7,694 bases of DNA from an uncultured Pirellulaceae bacterium. Lineage in GTDB: Bacteria > Planctomycetota > Planctomycetia > Pirellulales > Pirellulaceae. A model generated the notes under the pieces. That model was given only the letters and a program-made list of their open reading frames with translations, did not search any database and had not been told where the DNA came from. The position numbers and the translations under genes are program-made. Positions 1-6,308 of this stretch are shown piece after piece. The DNA lies in assembly GCA_947259675.1 (NCBI GenBank), contig CAMYNE010000158.1, forward strand, positions 1 to 7,694, in the 5' to 3' direction. How positions within the stretch are numbered: the first letter of the stretch is position 1; each line of letters begins with the position of its first letter.

Positions 1-87
1 GTGAACATGTCGTGCAATCACTGCGCTCAACCCGCTTGCTTGCCGACTTGCCCGACGGGTGCGATCTGGAAACGCGAGAAGGATGGG
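1..87 (+). other. In-frame DmsB-type 4Fe-4S ferredoxin fragment at the 5' end of the protease ORF
   Basis: Residues 4-29 contain SCNHC, PAC and CPTGAIWKREKDG, with cysteines at 5, 8, 13 and 17 in the spacing C-x2-C-x4-C-x3-C-P. This is the second cysteine group of DmsB/PhsB-type iron-sulfur electron-transfer subunits; E. coli DmsB has SCNHCEDPACTKVCPSGA followed by KREDG. Such a segment normally sits in the middle of a ~200-residue protein with four cysteine groups. Here it runs directly into the metalloprotease at KREKDGQML. Only one cysteine group is present, so no complete ferredoxin fold can form from what is visible. The most likely reading is a chimera, by misassembly or recombination, at a short stretch similar in both genes (around bases 70-95). 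A true fusion is possible but less likely. Confidence 0.75.
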
Positions 88-2757
88 CAGATGTTAGCCC
101 AGCTGCCGAAAGACTACGCAAGTAGTACCCATCGTCAGTTTATTGCCACAACCGTATCGGGTGGCGAAATCTTTGCCGGCCTTCAATCAGACGATTTCTA
201 CGTCTATTGGAAACCGTACGGCAAAAAAGTCGCCTTGATCGCCGAGAATCTCCGCATTCAAGGCTCCGACGACGAATCGAAATCGTCCGTTAATCGAATC
301 TTTACCGACCGCGTCTTGCTGGATGTTCCAATCTTGACCATGGTCCCGCGCGGCGGACCCGTGATCGACTTGGACAATCTGCTTGTTTCCAATGCAAGTG
401 TCTTCTTTGGTAGCAGCTACCGACCTTCACGCAGTTTGATCTCCATCAAAAAAGCAAAGGTCTTCCCGAAGAATGTGGAAGTCGCTTTTGAAGTTCCGAT
501 GTCCGGTGGAAATTTGAAAACGATTCACTACTCCATCAGCAAAATCGAAGGCAGTAAAACCTACAAGCCTCGTAAAGCTGACCAGCGAATCGGCTATTTC
601 ACAACTAGCTACAGCGATTATGGAAAATACGAGCGCGACGAAACTCGAGTTCGTTACATCAACCGCTGGCACCTGGAAAAGCGGGATCCTTCGCTCAAGC
701 TTTCACCGCCAAAAGAGCCAATCGTATTCTATGTCGAACACACCACACCCGTTCGCTATCGGCGGTGGGTACAGCAAGGCATCTTGAATTGGAACAAAGC
801 GTTTGAACAAGTTGGGATTCTGAACGCGATAGAAATTCGTCAACAAGACAAACAGACCAGCACCCACATGGACAAAGATCCCGAAGATGTTCAATACAAC
901 TTTGTCCGCTGGTTGAACAATGACATCAGCACCGCGATTGGTCCAAGTCGAGTTCATCCGAAAACGGGGCAAATCCTCGACGCCGATATTGTCTTGACCG
1001 ATGGCTGGATTCGTGTCTTTGAAGATCAGTTTGACAAAGTCATGCCGAAAATCGCGATGCAGAATTTTACGCCTGAAACTTTGGCCTGGTTTGCACAGCA
1101 TCCGAAATGGGATCCTCGAATTCGCTTGGCGGCTCCATCCCAACGCGAATTCATCCGCCAATCACTGCAGCTCAAAGCGGCTCAACCGTACTCGGAGACC
1201 TCGAAGCTCAAAACCAAACTCATGGGCGACGAACCGGGCGACGGATTGATTGGCCGAACGAGTGAAATAAACGGTGCTTGTATGGCTGCGGAGGGTCGTG
1301 GCTACGATGTCGCATTGATGCGAATGATGATGACTCAAATGCGCTACGACGCGAAAACTGACGACGAAGATAAGGATAAGGACAAGGACAAGGAAGATAA
1401 GGATGAAGACAAAGAGGAAGACGAAGACAAAGAACAAATGCTGGACGGCATGCCTGAGTCTTTCATCGGACCTTTGTTGGCAGATCTTGTTTCTCACGAA
1501 GTTGGCCACACGCTGGGACTACGTCACAACTTCAAAGCCTCCAGTGTCTACGATGTCGCCCAATTGAACAGCGAAGAATTCAAAGGCAAACGACCGTTCG
1601 CCGGAAGCGTGATGGACTATCTGCCCACGAACTTCCGAGTTGAAAACGGCGAGGTTCAAGGTGACTACGCCATGATCGGCGTCGGTCCTTACGACATGTG
1701 GGCCATTGAATATGGCTACACGCCAAGTGACAAAAAACTTCCAAAGATTCTTGAGCGAGTTGCCGAACCCGAATTGGCCTTTTGCACGGACGAAGACACG
1801 TCCGGCCCAGATCCGTTAGCTCGGCGTTACGATTTCAGCAAAAATCCACTTGATTTTGCGGAAGAACAAATCCACTTGGCCAACCATCACCGCGGTCAGA
1901 TCATCGAAAAGTTCGTTGAAAAAGGTGACAGTTGGGATAAAGCCCGTCGAGGTTATTTGTTGACGCTCGGAATGCAGACCAAGGCCACGTCGATGATGGC
2001 CAACTGGATCGGCGGAACGATCGTCAATCGTGACAAAAAGGGTGACAAGAATGGTCGCAAGCCGCTGGAAGTCGTTGATGCGGACCGTCAGCGCGAGGCG
2101 CTCAAATTCGTACTCGATAATACGATGTACGACGAAGCGTTTGGTTTGACGCCCGAACTGCTTGTTCATATGACCGCCAGTGCATGGCGAGACGAAAGAG
2201 GATTCGGCGATGATCCTGCTTGGCCGGTTCACGATCGGATCATGAGTCTCCAGGCAACGGCGCTTTCGCAATTGATGAACCCGACAACCCTGCGTCGTGT
2301 GTACGATAACGAGTTTCGTGTTCCAGCAGACGAAGATGCTTTGACGATTGTGGAATTGGTCAATTCGGTCACGGACGCGGTTTGGAAAGAACTGGATGAG
2401 TTGCCCAACGGCAAATTCGATGAACGGAATCCAGCCGTCTCCAGTTTGCGACGTAGTTTGCAGAGCGAACACCTTGATCGGCTCTTTGATCTTGCAAACG
2501 ACAAAGAGAGCAGTATTGCGGCCATGAAGTCGATTTCGAATCTCGCCACCATGACGCTGAAAGATCTGCAAAAAAAGATCGCCAAAGCTGCTGAAGAAGA
2601 TTCGTACGACGCCTACACGAAAGCCCATCTTCAAGATTCGAATGAAAGGATCGAGAAGTGGATCGAGTCGTTGTACGTCGTCAACAACAAGGCTTCACAA
2701 CCCGTTTTTGGTGGCTTGTTTTTCAATCAAGGACAAAACCAACAACGCGACAAGTAG
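1..2757 (+). CDS. Zinc metalloprotease, DUF5118/DUF5117/DUF4953 family, with foreign-looking N-terminus
   Basis: Large metzincin-like zinc endopeptidase, expected to act outside the cytoplasm; its substrate is unknown. The zinc site HEVGHTLGLRH is at residues 499-509 (H499, H503 and H509 as ligands, E500 as catalytic base). A Met-turn-like SVMDY follows at 536-540 and a conserved GPYDMWAIEYG at 562-572. From about residue 26 the sequence matches the start of the family (KDGQMLAQLPKDY, then FAGLQSDDFYVYWKPYG and FTDRVLLDVPI). The order appears to be DUF5118-like (about 26-60), DUF5117 (about 65-275) and the DUF4953 protease region (about 440-770). Residues 454-478 are an Asp/Glu/Lys tract just before the catalytic helix. 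Residues 1-25 instead resemble a 4Fe-4S ferredoxin, so the expected signal peptide is missing. The GTG at base 1 is probably not the true start: the frame is open at the window edge and no ribosome site is visible. The stop is TAG. Family call is firm; the 5' end is doubtful. Confidence 0.9.
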   Translation: MNMSCNHCAQPACLPTCPTGAIWKREKDGQMLAQLPKDYASSTHRQFIATTVSGGEIFAGLQSDDFYVYWKPYGKKVALIAENLRIQGSDDESKSSVNRIFTDRVLLDVPILTMVPRGGPVIDLDNLLVSNASVFFGSSYRPSRSLISIKKAKVFPKNVEVAFEVPMSGGNLKTIHYSISKIEGSKTYKPRKADQRIGYFTTSYSDYGKYERDETRVRYINRWHLEKRDPSLKLSPPKEPIVFYVEHTTPVRYRRWVQQGILNWNKAFEQVGILNAIEIRQQDKQTSTHMDKDPEDVQYNFVRWLNNDISTAIGPSRVHPKTGQILDADIVLTDGWIRVFEDQFDKVMPKIAMQNFTPETLAWFAQHPKWDPRIRLAAPSQREFIRQSLQLKAAQPYSETSKLKTKLMGDEPGDGLIGRTSEINGACMAAEGRGYDVALMRMMMTQMRYDAKTDDEDKDKDKDKEDKDEDKEEDEDKEQMLDGMPESFIGPLLADLVSHEVGHTLGLRHNFKASSVYDVAQLNSEEFKGKRPFAGSVMDYLPTNFRVENGEVQGDYAMIGVGPYDMWAIEYGYTPSDKKLPKILERVAEPELAFCTDEDTSGPDPLARRYDFSKNPLDFAEEQIHLANHHRGQIIEKFVEKGDSWDKARRGYLLTLGMQTKATSMMANWIGGTIVNRDKKGDKNGRKPLEVVDADRQREALKFVLDNTMYDEAFGLTPELLVHMTASAWRDERGFGDDPAWPVHDRIMSLQATALSQLMNPTTLRRVYDNEFRVPADEDALTIVELVNSVTDAVWKELDELPNGKFDERNPAVSSLRRSLQSEHLDRLFDLANDKESSIAAMKSISNLATMTLKDLQKKIAKAAEEDSYDAYTKAHLQDSNERIEKWIESLYVVNNKASQPVFGGLFFNQGQNQQRDK
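1360..1434 (+). repeat. Low-complexity GAYAAR-type codon repeat coding an Asp/Lys/Glu tract
   Basis: Twenty-five consecutive codons (residues 454-478) encode only D, E and K, built on alternating GAY and AAR codons. They lie between the YDAK at 449-452 and the conserved segment leading to the zinc helix at 499. The tract is an insertion in a variable loop of the protease. It is highly charged, likely disordered, and could bind cations. The near-repetitive DNA is prone to slippage, so its length may vary between strains. Confidence 0.85.
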
Positions 2758-2796
2758 TTGTCCAACTGTGTCGCAAGACCGGCGGTAAAGTAAACT

Positions 2797-2834
2797 AAAA
2801 AAACGCTGATTCGAATTCGGGTCAGCGTTTTTTT
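2797..2834. terminator. Bidirectional rho-independent terminator
   Basis: A perfect 13-bp inverted repeat, AAAAAAACGCTGA (2797-2809) and TCAGCGTTTTTTT (2822-2834), encloses a 12-base loop. The stem ends in seven T on the plus strand and, because of the A7 arm, seven T on the minus strand. It lies 40 bases after the protease stop and 127 bases beyond the stop of the convergent DUF1573 gene, so it can end transcription from both sides. Confidence 0.9.
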
Positions 2835-2900
2835 GTGTGTTGGTGCATTTGTTTCCGGAAGAGGCCGGGCAGCGGTCCAGGAAGATGGTGAGACTCTCCG

Positions 2901-2940
2901 CCGCGTAAACGCGGGGGCCTCTGGCGAACGATGCCCCCGC
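2901..2940. repeat. Two overlapping GC-rich hairpins downstream of the DUF1573 gene
   Basis: CCGCG-TAAA-CGCGG (2901-2914) and GCGGGGGC (2911-2918) with GCCCCCGC (2933-2940, 14-base loop) are both perfect stems. They share bases 2911-2914, so only one can form at a time. On the minus strand the larger hairpin begins 21 bases after the DUF1573 stop codon. It has no T tract, so it is more likely a 3'-end stabiliser or a helper to the terminator at 2797-2834 than a complete terminator. Confidence 0.5.
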
Positions 2941-2960
2941 TATTGGAGAAGAAAAGCCTA

Positions 2961-4055
2961 TCAGGTGCCCAAGTCCGTTTTCGTGACCGAAGCCTCTTTG
3001 GTCGTCGTTTCCGATTTGGGAACAATATCGACAATCGCCTTCATTTTCGTTGTTGCTCCGGTTCCGATGCTGGTTTGGAAAGTCAATACGCGTTCGTACC
3101 GACCCGGATCGTCTTCGCCTGTATAGATCACGTCGACAAAGTGCACTTTTTTGGCCGTGCTGTCCGCTCGGACTCGAAACGCTCGACTGTGGCTCGTCAC
3201 GTCGGTAATCTTGAACGGCGTATCAGCTTTCACGATGACTTTGCGACTGACGACTTCCCCTGGTTTGATTGGACTGAGTGTCAAGATTTCCGGACTGATT
3301 TGAACTGGAGCAACGACTTGAGCCGTAAACTTGACGGGGAGTTTAACCTTTTGACCGTTGTCATCGACAACAATGAAAAGCTCGCCTTGCGAGTAACCCT
3401 TAGGAACGGAATCCTTCAAACGTGCGACAACATCGTAGGCAACCACATCTCGCCCACGGTAGTTTTCCCGTAGACTCACGCCGATATGCGGAAACGTGCT
3501 TAACACGTTGTCAATTTTGAAGTTGGGACTACCCTGACGGGAAACCTGAATCACTCGTTCCGAAGATCGTCCGTTTGTCACTTGTCCAAAATCGATCTGG
3601 TTGGTGCTTAACCGAACTCCGCTACCTCGTACTGCGTTGCCTTTGATAACTAACTGCACTTCACCAACAAATGGCGCGTCAAATCGGACGGTAACGGTCG
3701 CCTGCTTTGGACCATCCACGATTTGAGAATTAAACTTGCAGACAACGTAAGCTTTTTCGTAGGTCTTCAAGACTCTCGAAGTCACCGAAACCGAAGTACA
3801 GCCACAACTGGAAAAGATATCCCGAATACGGATATCTTCCTCATAAACATTCTCAATTTCAAAACGATGCTCGGGCCGAGACGGTTTTGTCACCATCCCG
3901 AAATCGTGTTGAAACTCCTTGAACATTTTCCGCGCCCATTCCTGCCCGGTCGCCTTTGCCGGGACCGTACCGAGCGCCAAAATCGTGGCCAAAGACAGGA
4001 ATTTGATGATTCTTCGTCGCATGATGCTTGCCAATGCACTATTCCGAAATTTCAA
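2961..4055 (-). CDS. Exported DUF1573 domain protein
   Basis: 364-residue secreted protein built from immunoglobulin-like beta domains; no biochemical role is established for the family. The N-terminus has a basic patch (RRR at 13-15), a hydrophobic stretch (about 16-31) and an AKA site near residue 35, which reads as a Sec signal peptide. The DUF1573 signature follows: HDFG at 50-53, then SSCGCTSV with C84 and C86. A second related domain starts near residue 147 (IDFGQV at 154-159) and a third covers about 240-340. The start is TTG at 4055, chosen because GGAGGT lies four bases upstream. The ATG at 4022 would keep the signal peptide but has no ribosome site. The gene is convergent with the protease and divergent from the Nramp transporter, with no operon partner here. 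The CGC motif is typical of the family and could be redox-active or bind metal; that is inference. Confidence 0.88.
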   Translation of the reverse strand: MKFRNSALASIMRRRIIKFLSLATILALGTVPAKATGQEWARKMFKEFQHDFGMVTKPSRPEHRFEIENVYEEDIRIRDIFSSCGCTSVSVTSRVLKTYEKAYVVCKFNSQIVDGPKQATVTVRFDAPFVGEVQLVIKGNAVRGSGVRLSTNQIDFGQVTNGRSSERVIQVSRQGSPNFKIDNVLSTFPHIGVSLRENYRGRDVVAYDVVARLKDSVPKGYSQGELFIVVDDNGQKVKLPVKFTAQVVAPVQISPEILTLSPIKPGEVVSRKVIVKADTPFKITDVTSHSRAFRVRADSTAKKVHFVDVIYTGEDDPGRYERVLTFQTSIGTGATTKMKAIVDIVPKSETTTKEASVTKTDLGT

Positions 4056-4059
4056 AGTG

Positions 4060-4065
4060 ACCTCC
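4060..4065 (-). promoter_or_regulatory. Shine-Dalgarno GGAGGT that decides a TTG start
   Basis: On the minus strand GGAGGT is followed by CACT and then TTG (4055-4053). It is a near-perfect anti-16S match at short but workable spacing. It supports the TTG over the in-frame ATG at 4022-4020, which has no comparable site. Confidence 0.7.
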
Positions 4066-4168
4066 GTTGAATCGTCGCTTTTAGTCTATGCTTTCTATCG
4101 ACAATTGAACAGATAACGTAAGAATCAGTTTCCCAATTTGCCAAAGTAACAAGGTCTTTTTAGCCGTT

Positions 4169-4180
4169 CAGGTCAACCTG
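4169..4180. promoter_or_regulatory. Dyad CAGGT-CA-ACCTG upstream of the Nramp-like gene
   Basis: A perfect 5+5 inverted repeat with a two-base centre lies in the 198-bp divergent intergenic region, 74 bases before the transporter start codon. Its form suits binding of a small dimeric repressor. No regulator family can be named from the sequence. Confidence 0.3.
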
Positions 4181-4199
4181 TTCCGGCAATTTCAGCGGA

Positions 4200-4222
4200 T
4201 TGGATTAAACGGAAAAATCCAA
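4200..4222. promoter_or_regulatory. Dyad TTGGATT-N9-AATCCAA before the Nramp-like start
   Basis: A perfect 7-bp inverted repeat with a nine-base spacer ends 31 bases upstream of the transporter ATG. It could be an operator, or a hairpin in the 5' leader. It is AT-rich without a T tract, so it is not a terminator. The gene's ribosome site is weak, which leaves room for control at this level. Confidence 0.35.
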
Positions 4223-4253
4223 GACAAGTTCTTCACTGTCTACGGCAAAAGAA

Positions 4254-5510
4254 ATGACCCAAAAAAAGACAGCATTTCAGTTCGGTCCGGGGCTCATCGT
4301 GGCAGCCGCTTTCATAGGTCCGGGAACTGTGTTAACGGCCAGCAAAGCGGGTGCGATGTATGGCTATTCACTCCTGTGGGCAGTTCTCTTTTCGGTTTTC
4401 GCCGCAATCGTCCTGCAGGAAATGGCAGCTCGACTGGGAATCGTAACTGGTGCAGGATTGAGCCAGGCGATTCACAAAAGCTTTGAAGTACCGATCATTC
4501 GGTGGGCCATGTTGCTGCTTGTGTTAGTGGCGATCCTGTTTGGAAACGCAGCTTATCAAACCGGCAATATTCTGGGCGCCGCAATCGGGCTGGAAGTACT
4601 CACTCAACAAGATGTTGGGACCTGGATATATGTGATTGCGATCTCAGCCTTGGTGGTGATTTGGATCGGGCGTTTTGATGTGTTGCAGATCCTGTTAAGC
4701 GTTCTGGTTTTTATCATGAGTTGCCTGTTCATCGTAGCGGCCGTCGCTTGCGGACCGGATTTGTGGAGCATTGGAAAGAGTTTCGTAACGCCCAGGGTCC
4801 AGCCTGGTTCAATGTGGTTCGTCATTGCTCTCATCGGAACCACCGTCGTCCCCTATAATTTGTTTTTACATGCCAATGCCGCCGCAAAAAAATGGGCAGT
4901 TGATAAAACGGACGCACCGGACGCTGTCGAGCTGCAACGTAAAGCCGTTCGCTTTTCGTTATTGGACACCATTCTCTCGGTATTTGTCGGTGGTCTTATC
5001 ACGGCGGCTATCCTCGTGACGGCCGCCGTCGCTTTTGGTGACACGGAAACTCAGCTGGACAACGTCAAAGACATTGCCATCCAGCTACGACCTACGCTGG
5101 GTCATTGGGCGGAAACCATGTTTGCCGTTGGACTCTTTGCAGCTGGACTAACAAGTGCCATCACAGCTCCGATTGCAGCCGGCTACGCAACGGCTGGCTG
5201 TTTTGGTTGGCCCGCAGACTTGTCCGATTGGAGACTCAAAGTCACGGCGACTTTGGTGGTTATCGCAGGCGGTGTGTTTGGAGTCCTGTTTGGCAATAGC
5301 CCCAAAGAAGCCATCATCACTGCACAAGTCGCAAACGGTCTGTTACTGCCCATTATCGCGGCGTTTCTTTTGGTTGCGGTCAATCGTGAAATTTTGATGG
5401 GGCCCTTTCGCAATCGGATGATCAGAAACGTCCTGGGGGGAACTGTAGTTTTCGTGACTCTCCTGATCGCAGCTCGACAATTCAATGCGGTTTTGAGTTC
5501 ATTTCTGTAA
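4254..5510 (+). CDS. Nramp-superfamily transporter with non-canonical substrate site
   Basis: 418-residue inner-membrane transporter of the Nramp family (LeuT fold), with about 11 membrane segments: near 12-30, 36-57, 80-105, 123-140, 143-167, 187-208, 235-262, 285-310, 327-348, 354-378 and 390-412. Family landmarks are AGAMYGYSLLW after helix 1 and ARLGIVTG after helix 2. Helix 1 carries GPGT (22-25) where canonical Mn/Fe transporters have DPGN. Helix 6 has GTTVVPYN (195-202) where E. coli MntH has GATVMPH. The Asp, Asn and Met metal ligands are thus replaced by Gly, Thr and Val, and the helix 6 His by Tyr. Transport of Mn(II) or Fe(II) should not be assumed, so no mntH symbol is given. The ATG start is the only one that keeps the N-terminus intact, but its ribosome site is weak. 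The gene stands alone, divergent from the DUF1573 gene. Confidence 0.88.
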   Translation: MTQKKTAFQFGPGLIVAAAFIGPGTVLTASKAGAMYGYSLLWAVLFSVFAAIVLQEMAARLGIVTGAGLSQAIHKSFEVPIIRWAMLLLVLVAILFGNAAYQTGNILGAAIGLEVLTQQDVGTWIYVIAISALVVIWIGRFDVLQILLSVLVFIMSCLFIVAAVACGPDLWSIGKSFVTPRVQPGSMWFVIALIGTTVVPYNLFLHANAAAKKWAVDKTDAPDAVELQRKAVRFSLLDTILSVFVGGLITAAILVTAAVAFGDTETQLDNVKDIAIQLRPTLGHWAETMFAVGLFAAGLTSAITAPIAAGYATAGCFGWPADLSDWRLKVTATLVVIAGGVFGVLFGNSPKEAIITAQVANGLLLPIIAAFLLVAVNREILMGPFRNRMIRNVLGGTVVFVTLLIAARQFNAVLSSFL

Positions 5511-5738
5511 ACTGAAATGCAGAACCGAAATCTATTAAAGTTAAGATTAGGCCAATATCGTTCTTTGTTTGATCGAACACACACGCGTCATCCTGAGGGC
5601 GCTTTAGCGACCGAAGGATCTCACGTAGATCGACGAGAGATCCTTCACCTCGCTCCACTCGGTTCAGGATGACTAATAGCGTTTCCGAGGCGATCATACG
5701 AACGTTGAGAGTTATTGCCTTTAAACTGAAATGCAGAA
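5508..5738. repeat. 17-bp direct repeats bracketing a 197-bp segment
   Basis: TAAACTGAAATGCAGAA occurs at 5508-5524 and again at 5722-5738. The match extends to 19 bases with one mismatch. The first copy begins with the TAA stop codon of the Nramp-like gene. The 197 bases between them contain the palindromic element at 5587-5673. Either an element inserted and duplicated its target, or the region arose by unequal exchange. No transposase is present. Confidence 0.7.
5587..5673. repeat. Palindromic intergenic repeat of the GTCATCCTGA / GAAGGATCTC type
   Basis: Nested perfect inverted repeats: GTCATCCTGA (5587-5596) with TCAGGATGAC (5664-5673), and GAAGGATCTC (5613-5622) with GAGATCCTTC (5637-5646). 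A small CGCT-TT-AGCG hairpin (5600-5609) lies inside the left arm. The whole can fold into a long cruciform or RNA hairpin. Sequences of this type are, from general knowledge, dispersed in many copies in some planctomycete and related genomes, so this is probably a REP- or MITE-like element and not a gene. It could also act as a 3' processing or termination structure for the Nramp-like transcript. The rest of 5511-5755 shows nothing that I can assign. Confidence 0.7.
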
Positions 5739-5755
5739 TCAACGTTGTTTTTGTT

Positions 5756-5785
5756 TTGAGATTAATCGATTCGATGTGGTATCTT
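5756..5785 (+). promoter_or_regulatory. Putative sigma70-type promoter for the Cdd1-like gene
   Basis: TTGAGA (5756-5761, five of six to consensus), an 18-base spacer and TATCTT (5780-5785, four of six) lie 32 bases before the start codon. A ribosome site GGAG (5806-5809) follows, eight bases from the ATG. The promoter lies just beyond the right-hand copy of the 17-bp direct repeat. Confidence 0.4.
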
Positions 5786-5817
5786 GGTCTTGAAGTTTAA
5801 AACCTGGAGACGCAGCC

Positions 5818-6150
5818 ATGAAAAAAGCAACGCACAAAACTGACCGCGAAACGATTACGAACTTTCAGCAAATCATCAATATCGGCCCATCAATTTCCGA
5901 TGATCTGCAGCGACTGGGTCTTTCAAAACCTATTCAGCTCGCCAACAAAAACCCTTGGAAACTTTACACGCAGATCAGTCGAATCGATAATCAAGTTCAC
6001 GATCCTTGCGTATTGGACTGTTTTATGTCGGCCGTTGATTTTATGAATGGTAGACCACCAAAAAAATGGTGGAAATACACGCCCGAACGAAAACGGACGT
6101 ATGGCGACAAAATCCGAAAATTCAAAACGGAATTGGGCAGGACCCGGTAA
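5818..6150 (+). CDS. Small helix-hairpin-helix protein, Cdd1 / 'pathogenicity locus' family
   Basis: 110-residue basic, soluble protein resembling Cdd1 (Pfam 'Pathogenicity locus'), a small family with a helix-hairpin-helix fold of the type that binds DNA backbones. The hairpin is INIGPSISDDLQRLGL (20-35), with the GxxI-like turn at G23-P24-S25-I26. The second half keeps the family pattern LANKNPWKLY (41-50), then DPCVLDCFMSAVDFM (62-76) with C64 and C68, and an aromatic KKWWKY (82-87). The tail from 88 is strongly basic, which fits nucleic-acid contact. GGAG eight bases upstream supports the ATG at 5818. It stands alone between two repeat-bearing intergenic regions. Despite the family's name there is no evidence of a role in virulence, and the function is not established. 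Confidence 0.82.
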   Translation: MKKATHKTDRETITNFQQIINIGPSISDDLQRLGLSKPIQLANKNPWKLYTQISRIDNQVHDPCVLDCFMSAVDFMNGRPPKKWWKYTPERKRTYGDKIRKFKTELGRTR

Positions 6151-6206
6151 CTTCTTGCCGGCTTAGAACGAAAGGATGAACGTCGAAGTCAAACGAGTCC
6201 GGCGTA

Positions 6207-6296
6207 GTAGGCTGGAACGAGCTCCGCGCTGTTCCGGCAAGGCCAAGTTGCTCGCGATGCGATGCCGGAACGGCGCCCAGCTTGTGTCGGGCCTAC
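6207..6296. repeat. Long imperfect hairpin element, GTAGGC...GTTCCGGCA / TGCCGGAAC...GCCTAC
   Basis: The inner stem GCGCTGTTCCGGCA (6226-6239) pairs with TGCCGGAACGGCGC (6263-6276): 13 Watson-Crick pairs and one G-T wobble. The outer stem GTAGGC (6207-6212) pairs with GCCTAC (6291-6296). Partial pairing (CGAGCT with AGCTTG) links the two. The 90-bp unit has the build of a REP or MITE-like mobile palindrome. It is unrelated in sequence to the palindrome at 5587-5673. It lies 57 bases after the Cdd1-like stop codon, where it could also shape the mRNA 3' end. Confidence 0.65.
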
Positions 6297-6308
6297 AAAT
6301 CCCGATTT

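Noticed and set aside
1162..1509. Minus-strand frame with a striking hydrophobic stretch that mimics membrane helices
   Set aside because: The Phe/Leu/Val/Ile run is simply the complement of the GAY/AAR codon repeat of the protease and not a real membrane protein.
1816..2634. 272-codon open frame on the minus strand inside the protease gene
   Set aside because: It is antisense to conserved protease sequence, resembles no family, has Phe/Arg/Val-rich shadow composition and no visible ribosome site.
2931..3473. 180-codon plus-strand frame
   Set aside because: It is antisense to the DUF1573 gene, which has the family signature, a signal peptide and a strong ribosome site.
4254..5510. Calling the transporter MntH
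   Set aside because: The DPGN and MPH ligand motifs that define Mn/Fe transporters are replaced, so the specific name is not supported.
5508..5738. CRISPR-like direct repeats
   Set aside because: Only two copies, 17 bp, with a 197-bp palindromic interval; no array spacing and no cas genes.
5482..5742. 86-codon minus-strand frame across the repeat region
   Set aside because: It consists largely of the palindromic repeat and direct-repeat sequence and overlaps the end of the Nramp-like gene; no family resemblance.
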